A stretch of 64,000 bases of DNA from Mycobacterium sp. (lineage in GTDB: Bacteria; Actinomycetota; Actinomycetes; Mycobacteriales; Mycobacteriaceae), in assembly GCA_021732005.1 (NCBI GenBank), contig JAKFVT010000007.1, positions 1-64,000 of the forward strand. Reading direction: 5' to 3'. Under the pieces are notes generated by a model that had not been told where the DNA came from, did not search any database, and was given only the letters and a program-made list of their open reading frames with translations. Made by a program: the position numbers and the translations under genes. Below are positions 16,310-25,039 of the stretch, in pieces. Position 1 is the stretch's first letter. Each line of letters starts with the position of its first letter.

Positions 16310-17635
16310 GTGGCAGACATCAAGCGAGGCCGCGCGGCCCGCAACGTCAAGCTGGCGACCATCCCGGTCGGCTTCGCCGGCAGGGCGGCGCTGGGCTTGG
16401 GCAAACGACTGACCGGCAAGTCGAAAGACGAGGTCCAGGCCGAGCTGTTGGAGAAGGCTGCCAACCAGTTGTTTACCGTGCTTGGTGAACTCAAGGGCGG
16501 AGCCATGAAGGTGGGCCAGGCGCTGTCGGTGATGGAAGCCGCCATCCCGCCGGAGTTCGGCGAGCCCTATCGCGAGGCCCTGACCAAGCTGCAGAAGGAC
16601 GCCCCGCCGCTGCCCGCGCCGAAGGTGCACCGCGTGCTCGACGGGCAGCTCGGCACCAAGTGGCGTGAGCGCTTCCAGTCCTTCGACGACACCCCGGTCG
16701 CGTCGGCCAGCATCGGCCAGGTGCACAAGGGGGTGTGGTCGGACGGTCGTGAGGTCGCGGTCAAGATCCAGTACCCCGGCGCCGACGAGGCACTGCGCGC
16801 CGACCTGAAGACCATGCAGCGCCTGGTCAGTGTGTTCAAACAGCTCGCGCCGGGCGCCGATGTGGAGGGCGTGGTCGACGAGCTCATCGAGCGTACCGAG
16901 ATGGAGCTGGACTACCGGCTCGAGGCCGACAACCAGCGTGCGTTCGCGAAGGCCTATCAGGGCCATCCACATTTCGTGGTGCCGCACGTCGTCGCCAGCG
17001 CGCCGAAGGTGATGATCTCCGAGTGGATCGACGGCACCCCGATGGCGCAGATCATCCGAGAGGGCACGCCCGACGAGCGAGACCTGTGTGGCACAAGGCT
17101 TATCGAGCTGACGTTCGACGCCCCGGCACGGCTCGGCATGATCCACGGTGACGCGCATCCCGGAAACTTCATGATGCTGCCCGACGGCCGGATGGGCGTA
17201 ATCGACTTCGGCGCGGTCGGCCCGCTGCCGGATGGACTGCCCGTCGAGATCGGTCAGATCATCTGTCTGGCCCGAGACAAGAAGTACGACGAACTGCTGC
17301 CCGCGATGGAACGCGTCGGCTTCATCCAGAAGGGTGAGCAGGTCTCGGTCCGCGAGATCGACGACATGCTGCGCCAGTACGTCGAGCCCATCGAGGTCGA
17401 CGTCTTTCACTACACCCGTCGGTGGCTGCAGAAGATGGCAGCGGCGAATATGAACGTCTCAGCGGAGCAGATCAGGACCGCCCGGGCGATGGACCTGCCG
17501 GCCAAACTGGCAATCCCACTGCGGGTGATCGCGTCAACCGTCGCGATCTCGTGTCAGCTCGACGCCCATGTTCCGACTCGTGCGCTGGCTGCCAAGTTCG
17601 TGCCAGGGTTCGTCGAGCCCGAGCCGGCGCAATAG
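16310..17635 (+). CDS. ABC1/UbiB (AarF) family atypical kinase (Rv3197 orthologue)
   Basis: 441 residues. The family KxGQ motif is seen in MKVGQALSVMEAAIPPEF; ATP-binding features include the Ala-rich loop ASASIGQVHKG, the Lys of EVAVKIQYPG, and the catalytic HGDAHPGNFM and VIDFGAVG motifs. It is a cytoplasmic kinase-like ATPase linked in other organisms to quinone synthesis and in mycobacteria to whiB7-associated drug tolerance. GTG start 16310. It lies 43 bases after the broken Rv3196 fragment, so the element may have separated it from its usual upstream transcript. Confidence 0.92.
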   Translation: MADIKRGRAARNVKLATIPVGFAGRAALGLGKRLTGKSKDEVQAELLEKAANQLFTVLGELKGGAMKVGQALSVMEAAIPPEFGEPYREALTKLQKDAPPLPAPKVHRVLDGQLGTKWRERFQSFDDTPVASASIGQVHKGVWSDGREVAVKIQYPGADEALRADLKTMQRLVSVFKQLAPGADVEGVVDELIERTEMELDYRLEADNQRAFAKAYQGHPHFVVPHVVASAPKVMISEWIDGTPMAQIIREGTPDERDLCGTRLIELTFDAPARLGMIHGDAHPGNFMMLPDGRMGVIDFGAVGPLPDGLPVEIGQIICLARDKKYDELLPAMERVGFIQKGEQVSVREIDDMLRQYVEPIEVDVFHYTRRWLQKMAAANMNVSAEQIRTARAMDLPAKLAIPLRVIASTVAISCQLDAHVPTRALAAKFVPGFVEPEPAQ

Positions 17636-17654
17636 CCGGCTCGGACCCGACCCG

Positions 17655-17924
17655 CTAGGCCGCGATCACGTCCTTGCGCGGACGCCCTCGTGGCCGCTTG
17701 CGCTCCACGATGCTGCCGCGTTCGATGATCTCGCCGCCCCAAACTCCCCAGGGCTCACCGCGGTCCAGTGCGGCGGCAAGGCATTGCCGCCGGATCGGAC
17801 AGTCCCCGCAGAGCACCTTCGCGCGCTCCAGCTCCATGGGACTTTCGGCGAACCACAAATCGGGATTCCCGTCGTGGCACGGCAACACCGGCAGTTTCTC
17901 CTCGCGGACTGTCGATGTCGACAT
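17655..17924 (-). CDS. whiB7: WhiB7 transcription factor (intrinsic antibiotic resistance)
   Basis: 89 residues from ATG 17924 (MSTSTVREEKLPVLPC) with AGGTGAG ahead; an upstream open frame has no matching homology. Four cluster cysteines (C16 and CGDCPIRRQC), the GVWGG turn (PWGVWGGE) and the C-terminal AT-hook RGRPRK identify WhiB7. It binds SigA and AT-rich DNA next to the -35 and switches on resistance genes after ribosome-targeting stress. Expression is controlled by the long leader and attenuator upstream (18002-18346). Confidence 0.97.
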   Translation of the reverse strand: MSTSTVREEKLPVLPCHDGNPDLWFAESPMELERAKVLCGDCPIRRQCLAAALDRGEPWGVWGGEIIERGSIVERKRPRGRPRKDVIAA

Positions 17925-18001
17925 GTCTCGCTCACCTGCTTCCTGGTCGAATGGCTGTATCTCTTCGAGGGATCCGGGCCAGGAATCGGGGGAAACACAA
18001 A

Positions 18002-18034
18002 GGCCACGGATCCTTTGACTTCGGGTCCGTGGCC
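18002..18034 (-). terminator. whiB7 leader attenuator hairpin
   Basis: Stem GGCCACGGA... pairs with ...TCCGTGGCC (arms 18002-18013 and 18023-18034, one mismatch), followed on the minus strand by TTTGTGTTT. It starts 23 bases after the uORF stop and 78 bases before the whiB7 start codon. Known whiB7 leaders use such a terminator that antibiotic-stalled ribosomes relieve. Confidence 0.8.
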
Positions 18035-18057
18035 AGTGGCTGTGTCTGGGAGCTTTC

Positions 18058-18255
18058 CTAGATGAAGCTCCTGTCCACGGACGCGATCGTCGGGGCGGCG
18101 CTGACGCGACGCTTACGCTGCGCCGAAATAGCGGCGGCCGCGCCGGCGGCGTGGGCAGCGAAAGCCTGATGCGTGGGGGTCGCCATGACGGCACGGAAGG
18201 ACCACGCACGACGCGCGACTGCAGCTACGCCAAAATTCGTAGTGCTGCTGATCAT
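18058..18255 (-). CDS. whiB7 upstream leader peptide (uORF)
   Basis: 65 residues, MISSTTNFGVAAVARRAW..., with a very strong GGAAGGAGGG seven bases ahead. Its stop is 23 bases before the attenuator stem. Rich in Ala and Arg. The role is most likely regulatory: ribosome stalling within it changes leader folding. It is longer than a minimal leader peptide, so a separate function cannot be excluded. Confidence 0.7.
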   Translation of the reverse strand: MISSTTNFGVAAVARRAWSFRAVMATPTHQAFAAHAAGAAAAISAQRKRRVSAAPTIASVDRSFI

Positions 18256-18316
18256 CGTCGGTCCCTCCTTCCTCACGCCGCCCTGTAGCCATCGATCGGC
18301 ACAGGATTCGTTCTAG

Positions 18317-18346
18317 AGGCTAACCCGTAACACCATTTCGCTACAA
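18317..18346 (-). promoter_or_regulatory. whiB7 promoter with AT-rich WhiB7 box
   Basis: On the minus strand: AAAATCGC directly ahead of a -35 TTGTAG (18341-18346), an 18-base spacer, and -10 TAGCCT (18317-18322). An AT-rich stretch just upstream of the -35 is the known WhiB7 AT-hook target, consistent with autoactivation. Confidence 0.6.
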
Positions 18347-18446
18347 GCGATTTTCTGACCTGCGGTTTTACCGTTCTCTGCGGACGGGAAAACCACGAGC
18401 TGACCCGGCCAAAAGCCGCAACGTCGGCCCTGAGAAACTAATTCCC

Positions 18447-18941
18447 ATGGCACAGATAACTTTGCGTGGAAACCCGATCAACACCGTTGGAGACCTGCCC
18501 GCCGTCGGCGCCCAGGCCCCCGCCTTCACCTTGACCGGCACCGACCTCGGCGAGCTTGACAGCAGCCAGTTCGGCGGAAAAGCCTTGGTGCTCAACATCT
18601 TCCCCTCGGTCGACACCCCGGTGTGCGCGACCAGCGTGCGGACGTTCAACGAGCGTGCGGCGGCCACCGGCGCACCGGTGGTCAACGTCTCCAAGGATCT
18701 GCCGTTCGCACTGAAGCGGTTCTGCGGCGCCGAGGGCATCGAGAATGCCGTGGCCGCATCGGCGTTCCGCAGCAGCTTCGGTGAGGACTTCGGCATCACG
18801 ATCACCGACGGACCGATGGCGGGCCTGCTGGGTCGCGCGGTCGTGGTCGTCGGCGCCGATGGCAAGGTGGCCTACACCGAGCTGGTCCCCGAGATCGGTC
18901 AGGAACCCGACTACGACGCCGCCGTCGCCGCACTGGGCTGA
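18447..18941 (+). CDS. tpx: Thiol peroxidase (Tpx, 2-Cys peroxiredoxin)
   Basis: 164 residues. Reduces peroxides in the cytoplasm with thioredoxin. Peroxidatic Cys in SVDTPVCATSVRTF (near residue 60), resolving Cys in KRFCGAEG (near residue 93), and the conserved VGADGKVAYTELVPEIGQEPDYDAA end. ATG in ...CTAATTCCCATGG with no clear Shine-Dalgarno, so possibly leaderless. It is divergent from whiB7. In M. tuberculosis tpx is Rv1932, elsewhere on the chromosome, so the location is a local difference. Confidence 0.95.
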   Translation: MAQITLRGNPINTVGDLPAVGAQAPAFTLTGTDLGELDSSQFGGKALVLNIFPSVDTPVCATSVRTFNERAAATGAPVVNVSKDLPFALKRFCGAEGIENAVAASAFRSSFGEDFGITITDGPMAGLLGRAVVVVGADGKVAYTELVPEIGQEPDYDAAVAALG

Positions 18942-18996
18942 TCCACCCGCGATGGCGCCGCCATCGTGATCTGAGCACCTTCTTCCTTTCTACGCA

Positions 18997-19039
18997 CTCC
19001 GCGATACCACTGCTCCCCACGGCGGTATCGCGGAGTTTT
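18997..19039 (+). terminator. Intrinsic terminator after tpx
   Basis: Perfect 12-base stem CTCCGCGATACC / GGTATCGCGGAG (18997-19008 and 19024-19035) followed by TTTT. A second hairpin without T-run (CGATGGCG-C-CGCCATCG, 18950-18966) stands just after the tpx stop. Confidence 0.8.
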
Positions 19040-19166
19040 GCTGTGTGCGCCGGCCGTCCGGGGCGGAGCTGACGACTCAAATCCCACGACAGGGCCGGTC
19101 ACCGGCGTAACCTCAGGCACATAGCACACCAATACGGCTAAATACCGAACGGAAAGGTGCCTGAAG

Positions 19167-19607
19167 ATGAACAAAAAGCAAATTATTGCGACGGGCTGCG
19201 CGGTGGCCTGGGTCGCGGCGGTCCCGATGAACGGTGCCTTCACGGCATCCGCGGCGCCCGATTGGGTGCCGGCCGATGGCGAATCAGGCGCAGTGACCGG
19301 CGCCGGGGGCGGACCGTCCCTCGGCGTCGGCGGTACGTCCAGCTACACCGGCGGAGCCACGTCCTCCAGCTTCTGCGGCGACCCGTCGACGTACACCGGT
19401 AGCTCCACGGCCGCCATCTGTTCAGGCGCGTCGATCGGCGTCGGCGGGCCGTCCAGCTATACCGGCGGATCCACCGCCAACAATGCACAAAGTACAGCCA
19501 GCCTGGGCGTTGGCGGTGTCAACAGCTACACCGGCCAAGGCACGTCCGGAACTACCCTCAACGGCACCAACACGACCACGCGGACTGTCAATTACGGCCC
19601 AGGATAA
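19167..19607 (+). CDS. Secreted GVGGxSSYTGG-repeat protein A
   Basis: 146 residues. Signal peptide at residues ~1-30 (cleavage near ASAAPDW). The mature protein is Gly/Ser/Thr-rich and built of repeats: SLGVGGTSSYTGG, SIGVGGPSSYTGG, SLGVGGVNSYTGQ, with an ending GTNTTTRTVNYGPG. Two cysteines lie between the first two repeats (FCGDP, ICSGA). GAAAGG precedes the ATG. A paralogue with the same length and repeat layout follows at 19696. Probably extracellular or cell-wall attached. I do not recognise a named family. Confidence 0.8.
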   Translation: MNKKQIIATGCAVAWVAAVPMNGAFTASAAPDWVPADGESGAVTGAGGGPSLGVGGTSSYTGGATSSSFCGDPSTYTGSSTAAICSGASIGVGGPSSYTGGSTANNAQSTASLGVGGVNSYTGQGTSGTTLNGTNTTTRTVNYGPG

Positions 19608-19695
19608 CGGAACCCGGTCGACCAACCGGCAGGGATACATTTGTGTTCAGCATGAGTCCCGTGACCTAGCCGAATTCCACAGCCATCCTTGAGGT

Positions 19696-20136
19696 ATGGA
19701 ACTCCCACGACGAAATGACCTCGAGCACAGTTCGATTCGGCACAGTCGAAGCTTACTGACGGCCGGGGCCGCCGCCTTGTTCGCGGTGCTCGCATTAGGC
19801 AGTGCTCCCGCCGCAGTCGCGGACGCACACGCTGACGGTGAATCCGGAGCAGTGACCGGCGCCGGGTTCGGACCTAGCCTCGGCGTCGGCGGACCCTCCA
19901 GCTACACCGGCGGTTCGACGTCCAACGATCTGTGTCACCAACACTGCACCGGCGCCAGCGTCGGAGTTGGCGGGCCGTCGAGCTATACCGGCGGCGCGAC
20001 CGCCAATCACCCGGGAGGTCTGGCAAGCCAAGGCGTCGGGGACGTCAGCAGCTACACCGGCCAGGGCACCTCCGGGGCCCCGAACAACGGCACCAACGCC
20101 ACCACCAGGACCGGCAACTACGGCCCCGGCCACTGA
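19696..20136 (+). CDS. Secreted GVGGxSSYTGG-repeat protein B (tandem paralogue)
   Basis: 146 residues, paralogue of the gene 88 bases upstream: DGESGAVTGAGFGPSLGVGG, SVGVGGPSSYTGG, QGVGDVSSYTGQ and the end GTNATTRTGNYGPGH match in order. The N terminus is longer and more polar before the signal hydrophobic core (LLTAGAAALFAVLALG, cleavage near VADAHA). The paired cysteines are CHQHC, placed like those of protein A. Starts at ATG 19696 with GAGGT immediately before it. It ends one base before the uvrD2 stop codon on the other strand. Confidence 0.78.
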   Translation: MELPRRNDLEHSSIRHSRSLLTAGAAALFAVLALGSAPAAVADAHADGESGAVTGAGFGPSLGVGGPSSYTGGSTSNDLCHQHCTGASVGVGGPSSYTGGATANHPGGLASQGVGDVSSYTGQGTSGAPNNGTNATTRTGNYGPGH

Positions 20137-20137
20137 C

Positions 20138-22237
20138 CTACTGGCGGGCGCGCACCAGCTCGAGCACGTCGGGTCCGAACTGCTCGAGCTTGCGCGCGCC
20201 GATGCCGGGGATCGCCACCAGCGCCGCCTCGTCGACGGGCAACGACTCGGCGATCGCGATCAGCGTGTTGTCGGTGAAGACCACGTAGGCAGGGACCTTC
20301 AGCTCCTTGGCGGTGCGCAGCCGCCAATCCTTGAGCTGGCTCAAAAGTTCGTCGTCGACGTCGACCGAGCAGGTTTCGCAGCGGCGCAACATGATTGACG
20401 GCGCCGTGGTCAGCGCCGCGTTGCAGACGCGGCAGCGCGGTGTCGCGCCCTTCTGCCTGCGCGGCCGGGTCGGCGTCGGCTCGGCCTGGGTCTGCGGTGC
20501 GATGCCGTTGAGGAACCGGGACGGACGCCGACCCTGCCTGCCGCCCGGGGTCCGGGCGAGTGCCCAGCTGAGCTCCAAATGGATTCGAGCCCGGGTGATT
20601 CCGACGTACAGCAGGCGCCGCTCCTCCTCCACGGCCTCACTGTCGGGTCCGTGCGCCAGCGCGTGCGAGATCGGCAGCGTGCCGTCGGCGAGGCCGACCA
20701 GGAACACCGCGTCCCATTCCAGACCCTTGGCGGCGTGCAGCGAGGCCAGCGTCACACCCTGCACCACCGGTGGGTGCCGGGCATCGGCCCGCACCCGAAG
20801 CTCGGCCACCAGCGCGGGCAGGTCCAACTGCGGGCGGGCGGCGACCTCGTCGTCGACCAAATCCGCCAGTGCGGTCAACGCCTCCCAGCGCTCGCGGGCC
20901 TTGGTGCCGGTCGGCGGTTCGTCGGTCAGGCCGAGCGGTTCAAGTATCTGTCGCACGACTTCGGGTAACGGACCTTCCCCGCTGGAACGCTCCGCCGCAC
21001 GCTGCAACGCCAACAGCGACTGCCGGATCTCCTGGCGGCTGAAGAATCCCTCACCGCCGCGCACCTGGAACGGGATGCCGGCCTCGGTGAGCGCCTCCTC
21101 ATATGCCTCGGATTGCGCGTTGATGCGATACAGCACCGCGATTTCGGCTGCGGGCGTTCCGGATTCGACGAGTCGCTTGATCGAGCGTGCGACGGATGCC
21201 GCTTCGGCGACCTCGTCGGGGTGCTCGTGGAATGTCGGCGACGGGCCGGGTTCGCGCTGACCGATCAGGTGCAGCTTGCTGCCGGCCACCCGGCCGCGCG
21301 CCGCCGCGATCACCCGGTTGGCCAGCGACACCACCTGCGGGGTGGATCGGTAGTCCCGCTCGAGACGCACCACCGTCGCGTCGGGGAACTGGCGGGAGAA
21401 ATCGAGCAGGTAGCGCGGCGAGGCGCCGGTGAACGAGTAGATGGTCTGGTTCGCGTCGCCGACGACGGTCAGGTCGTCGCGATTGCCCAGCCATGCGTCG
21501 AGCACCCGCTGCTGCAGCGGGGTGACGTCCTGGTACTCGTCGACCACGAAGCAGCGGTAGCGGTCGCGGAACTCGGCGGCCACCGCGGCATCGTTTTCGA
21601 TCGCTCCGGCGGTGTGCAGCAGCAGATCGTCGAAATCCAGCAGCGCGATGCCGTCGCGGTTGGCTTTGAGCTTCTCGTAGCCGGCGTACACGGTGGCGAC
21701 CTTCGCGGCGTCCAGCGGGATGTCGCGCTGGATCTTGGCCACCGCGGCGGCGTAGCCCTCGGGGCTGATCAACGAGGCCTTGGCCCATTCGATTTCGCCG
21801 GCCAGGTCACGTACGTCGTCGGTACTGACCTGCAAGCGGGCCCGGCTGGCGGCCTGCGCGACGACGGAGAACTTGGTGTCCAGCAGCTGCCAGCCCGTAT
21901 CACCGACCACCCGCGGCCAGAAGTACCGCAGCTGACGCAGCGCGGCCGCGTGGAAGGTCAACGCCTGCACCGATCCGACCGGGGCGCCCATGTTCTGCGC
22001 GTCCATCGCGCGCAGCCGGGAGCGCATCTCCCCCGCGGCGCGCGAGGTGAACGTCACCGCCAGTACCTGCCCGGCAGCGACGTGACCGTTGGCCACCAGG
22101 TGCGCGATGCGGTGGGTGATCGTGCGGGTCTTACCGGTGCCGGCACCGGCCAGCACACACAACGGCCCCCGGGCGGCCAGCACGGCCTCGCGCTGTTCGT
22201 CGTCGAGGCCGGTCAGATGATCGACGGTCACCGGCAT
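20138..22237 (-). CDS. uvrD2: UvrD2 superfamily 1A DNA helicase
   Basis: 699 residues, as in M. tuberculosis UvrD2 (700). ATP-dependent 3'-5' helicase of DNA repair. Walker [10 protein letters not shown], motif II DEYQD ([11 protein letters not shown]), motif [12 protein letters not shown], a tetracysteine zinc motif (CRVC...CETC, residues ~570-600) that is special to UvrD2, and a C-terminal HRDC domain. ATG 22237 ([19 protein letters not shown]) or ATG 22246; both lack a good ribosome site. Divergent from mrx1 across 63 bases. Confidence 0.95.
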   Translation of the reverse strand: MPVTVDHLTGLDDEQREAVLAARGPLCVLAGAGTGKTRTITHRIAHLVANGHVAAGQVLAVTFTSRAAGEMRSRLRAMDAQNMGAPVGSVQALTFHAAALRQLRYFWPRVVGDTGWQLLDTKFSVVAQAASRARLQVSTDDVRDLAGEIEWAKASLISPEGYAAAVAKIQRDIPLDAAKVATVYAGYEKLKANRDGIALLDFDDLLLHTAGAIENDAAVAAEFRDRYRCFVVDEYQDVTPLQQRVLDAWLGNRDDLTVVGDANQTIYSFTGASPRYLLDFSRQFPDATVVRLERDYRSTPQVVSLANRVIAAARGRVAGSKLHLIGQREPGPSPTFHEHPDEVAEAASVARSIKRLVESGTPAAEIAVLYRINAQSEAYEEALTEAGIPFQVRGGEGFFSRQEIRQSLLALQRAAERSSGEGPLPEVVRQILEPLGLTDEPPTGTKARERWEALTALADLVDDEVAARPQLDLPALVAELRVRADARHPPVVQGVTLASLHAAKGLEWDAVFLVGLADGTLPISHALAHGPDSEAVEEERRLLYVGITRARIHLELSWALARTPGGRQGRRPSRFLNGIAPQTQAEPTPTRPRRQKGATPRCRVCNAALTTAPSIMLRRCETCSVDVDDELLSQLKDWRLRTAKELKVPAYVVFTDNTLIAIAESLPVDEAALVAIPGIGARKLEQFGPDVLELVRARQ

Positions 22238-22300
22238 GCGCTCCATCTTGGCAGGGGGTGGGGACATTACGCGTTTGGCGCTGAAGATAGGTTCGAGCCC

Positions 22301-22549
22301 ATGAGTGGCAACGATCCCCAGCTCACCATGTACTCGACCGTGTGGTGCGGCTACTGCAAGCGCCTGAAGACCGCGCTGAAATCGGCGGGGATCTCCTTCG
22401 CCGAGGTCGACATCGAGCACGACCCGGACGCCGCCAAGTTCGTGATGTCGGTCAACAACGGCAACCAGACCGTTCCGACGGTCAAGTTCGCCGACGGTTC
22501 AGCGCTGACCAATCCCAGCCTCAAAGAGGTCCAGGCGAAGCTGGCTTAA
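22301..22549 (+). CDS. mrx1: Mycoredoxin (glutaredoxin-like, mycothiol-dependent)
   Basis: 82 residues. Active site CGYC in [13 protein letters not shown], and the TVPTVKF cis-Pro strand. It reduces protein-mycothiol mixed disulfides in the cytoplasm. A -10-like TAGGTT (22288-22293) stands seven bases before the ATG, so a leaderless transcript is likely. Its end overlaps the end of nudC by four bases. Orthologue of Rv3198A. Confidence 0.93.
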   Translation: MSGNDPQLTMYSTVWCGYCKRLKTALKSAGISFAEVDIEHDPDAAKFVMSVNNGNQTVPTVKFADGSALTNPSLKEVQAKLA

Positions 22550-23463
22550 TCCTGCGCCGCCCAGGATTCGATGATCTCGCGGGCGATCGAAATCGAGCCC
22601 GGCAGAAGCAGTTTCGACGGCGAGTCGCTGCTCCAGTCACCGTGCTCGAGCGCCTCACGGACTTCGGCGCGGGTGAACCAGGCCGCCTCGGCGATCTCGC
22701 CGTCGTGAAAGACGAACTCCTGCTCGGGGTCGCCGATGGCGTGGAATCCCACCATCAGTGACCGCGGGAACGGCCACGGCTGGCTGCCGAGGTACTCGAC
22801 GTCGCGCACCGACAGCCCGATCTCCTCGTTGACCTCGCGCACCACGCAGCTCTCGAAGGACTCCCCGGCCTCGACGAACCCGGCAAGCAACGAGAACAGC
22901 CGCTGCGGCCACACGGTCTGTCGGGCCAGCACCGCGCGGTCGTGGCCGTCGTGGATCAACACGATGATCGCCGGATCGATGCGCGGGAACTCCTCGTGAC
23001 CGGTGAGCGGGTTGAGCCGCGACCACCCCGCCTTGACCGCCTTGGTCGGTGAGCCGTCCACCGCGCTGTAGCGGGCGTGCTCGTGCCAGTTCAGCAGGGC
23101 CAGCGCCGACGCCAGCAGCTGAGCGCTGACGTCGTCGATCTCGTGACCGCCGCGGCGAAGATCCGTGACCTCGCCCTCGCCGTCCTCGGGCGCCTCCAGC
23201 GCTGCGCGCACCGCCCACACGTGCCGGTCGTCCTCCAGCCGGCCGAGGAACACCGCGTCCGGCGGCGGCGTGTCGGCGTGCTTGGCCGCCGCAGTCAGCG
23301 AGATCCGGCCGCCGTTCATCATCACCTGGTTGCGGTGGTCGACGCGTAGCAGCGCGGCATCGGCCCAGCCTGCGATGGCGGCGTCGATGTCGGTGCGCAG
23401 ATGATCGGCGCGGTCGGCGCCTACGCGGGAGAGCAGCGGAACGTTGCGCAGTCGGAAAGCCAC
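22546..23463 (-). CDS. nudC: NADH pyrophosphatase / NAD-decapping Nudix hydrolase
   Basis: 305 residues from GTG 23463 (VAFRLRNVPLLSRVGADR). Nudix box GFVEAGESFESCVVREVNEEIGL (written here as GFVEAGESF...REVNEEIGL) and the NudC-specific SQPWPFPRS motif. It hydrolyses NAD(H) to NMN(H) and AMP. The central zinc ribbon of E. coli NudC has lost its cysteines (NWHEHARYSAVDGS), as in mycobacterial relatives. It starts five bases after the stop of the K+ channel gene and is probably cotranscribed with it. Confidence 0.92.
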   Translation of the reverse strand: MAFRLRNVPLLSRVGADRADHLRTDIDAAIAGWADAALLRVDHRNQVMMNGGRISLTAAAKHADTPPPDAVFLGRLEDDRHVWAVRAALEAPEDGEGEVTDLRRGGHEIDDVSAQLLASALALLNWHEHARYSAVDGSPTKAVKAGWSRLNPLTGHEEFPRIDPAIIVLIHDGHDRAVLARQTVWPQRLFSLLAGFVEAGESFESCVVREVNEEIGLSVRDVEYLGSQPWPFPRSLMVGFHAIGDPEQEFVFHDGEIAEAAWFTRAEVREALEHGDWSSDSPSKLLLPGSISIAREIIESWAAQD

Positions 23464-23467
23464 GTCG

Positions 23468-24544
23468 TCAGTCTTCGCCGGTGGCGCGGACGTAGAGCAG
23501 CCGGTCGGTGGTCTCCAGGGCGTCGACTTCCGCGTCATCGACGCGCAGCAGCTTCCCGTCGCGCACCACCCCCAGCACGATGTCGGGCAGGTGGCGTGGT
23601 GAGCCACCGACCTCCTTGTGCTCGACCTCGCGCTCGGCGATCGCGAAGCCGGCGTCCGGGGTCAGCAGGTCTTCGATCATCTCGACGACGCTGGGCGTGG
23701 TGGTGGCGATGCCGAGCAGCCGGCCGGCGGTCTCCGACGACACCACCACCGAGTCGGCGCCGGACTGGCGCAGCAGATGCTGATTTTCGGCTTCCCGCAC
23801 CGCGGCGATGATCTTGGCTTTCGGGGCCAGCTCACGCGCGGTCAGGGTGACCAGCACCGCGGTCGGGTCGCTGTTGGTGGCCACGATGATCGAATTGGCG
23901 TGCTGGGCGCCGGCCAGCCGCAACACATCGGACTTGTTCGCGTCCCCGCGCACGGTGACCAGTCCGGCGGCGTTGGCCCGGTCGAGCGACGTTTGGTCGG
24001 TGTCGACGACGACGATGTCGGCCGGCGCGACACCGTCACCGATCATCGCGGCCACCGCCGTCCTGCCCTTCGTCCCGTAGCCGATGACGACGGTGTGGTT
24101 ACGCACGCTGTTCCTCCAACGCTGGATCTTGAGAGCCTGCCGCGACGCCGTGGTCAGGGTTTCGACGGTGGTACCGACCAACACGATCAGGAACGCCACC
24201 CGAAGCGGGGTGATGACCAAGACGTTCACCAGGCGCGCAGTCTCGGTGAACGGGGTGATGTCGCCGTAACCGGTGGTCGACAGCGACACGGTGGCGTAGT
24301 ACAGGCAGTCCAGGAAGGTCAGCGGGCCCTCGCGGACGTCGCGGTAGCCGTCCCGGTCGAGGTAGACGATGAAGACCGCGGCGAACAACGCGGTCATGGC
24401 GTACAGCAGGCGGCGGGCGATCCGCTTGCCCGGGCTGACGAACTTCTCCGGGATGTGCAGGTATTCGACGAGTGCGCTGTCGGGCTTGGCTGCCAGGTTC
24501 TCGTCAATCGCCTCGAGCCTGCGCCGCAACCTACCCTTGGCCAC
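23468..24544 (-). CDS. Two-helix potassium channel with TrkA-N (RCK) domain
   Basis: 358 residues. Two membrane helices (residues ~44-66 and ~105-130) flank the pore loop with selectivity filter TTGYGD. The cytoplasmic TrkA-N domain follows (HTVVIGYGTKGRTAVAAM, VVVDTD), and a TrkA-C-like end. Orthologue of Rv3200c. ATG start MAKGRLRRRLEAI. Divergent from the DoxX-like gene. Confidence 0.92.
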   Translation of the reverse strand: MAKGRLRRRLEAIDENLAAKPDSALVEYLHIPEKFVSPGKRIARRLLYAMTALFAAVFIVYLDRDGYRDVREGPLTFLDCLYYATVSLSTTGYGDITPFTETARLVNVLVITPLRVAFLIVLVGTTVETLTTASRQALKIQRWRNSVRNHTVVIGYGTKGRTAVAAMIGDGVAPADIVVVDTDQTSLDRANAAGLVTVRGDANKSDVLRLAGAQHANSIIVATNSDPTAVLVTLTARELAPKAKIIAAVREAENQHLLRQSGADSVVVSSETAGRLLGIATTTPSVVEMIEDLLTPDAGFAIAEREVEHKEVGGSPRHLPDIVLGVVRDGKLLRVDDAEVDALETTDRLLYVRATGED

Positions 24545-24628
24545 GCGACTCCGTCATCGTGTGCAACCCTCTCGCCTCGGCTGCCAACCCTCTCGTCTTG
24601 AGCGCCACCACTCCAGCATTATGTACCC

Positions 24629-25039
24629 ATGCCGACGACGAACACCGAACTCGAACCCCAACGCAGCGCCAGCCAGCTGCCTGCCTACCGCGCCGCGCTG
24701 ATGCTTATCGGCATCGGCGTCGGGCATTTCGTGGCGCCCAAGCCCTTCGATGAGATCGTGCCCGCCGAGCTTCCGGGTGACGCGCGGTTCTACACCTACG
24801 CCTCCGGGGTGGCGGAGGTGGGCATCGGGACCATGCTGCTGGTGCCGCGGACCCGTCGCGCGGCCGCGCTGTTCGCGATCGCGTTGTATCTGGCGGTGTT
24901 CCCGGCCAACGTCAACATGGTTCGGTTGTGGCGGGACAAGCCGTTGCCGATGAAGCTGGTGGCGCTGGCCCGATTGCCGCTGCAGGTGCCGATGATCACC
25001 CAAGCGTTGGCCATCAGGCGCAACGCTCCGCGCTACTAG
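24629..25039 (+). CDS. DoxX-like small membrane protein
   Basis: 136 residues with about four hydrophobic segments (residues ~20-38, 60-76, 80-98, and a weaker last one). DoxX features include RAALMLIGIGVGHFVAP, a GVAEVG turn and VFPANVNM. CATTAT stands six bases before the ATG, so it may be leaderless. The 3' end overlaps adnB by 26 bases on the opposite strand. Function unknown. Confidence 0.8.
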   Translation: MPTTNTELEPQRSASQLPAYRAALMLIGIGVGHFVAPKPFDEIVPAELPGDARFYTYASGVAEVGIGTMLLVPRTRRAAALFAIALYLAVFPANVNMVRLWRDKPLPMKLVALARLPLQVPMITQALAIRRNAPRY

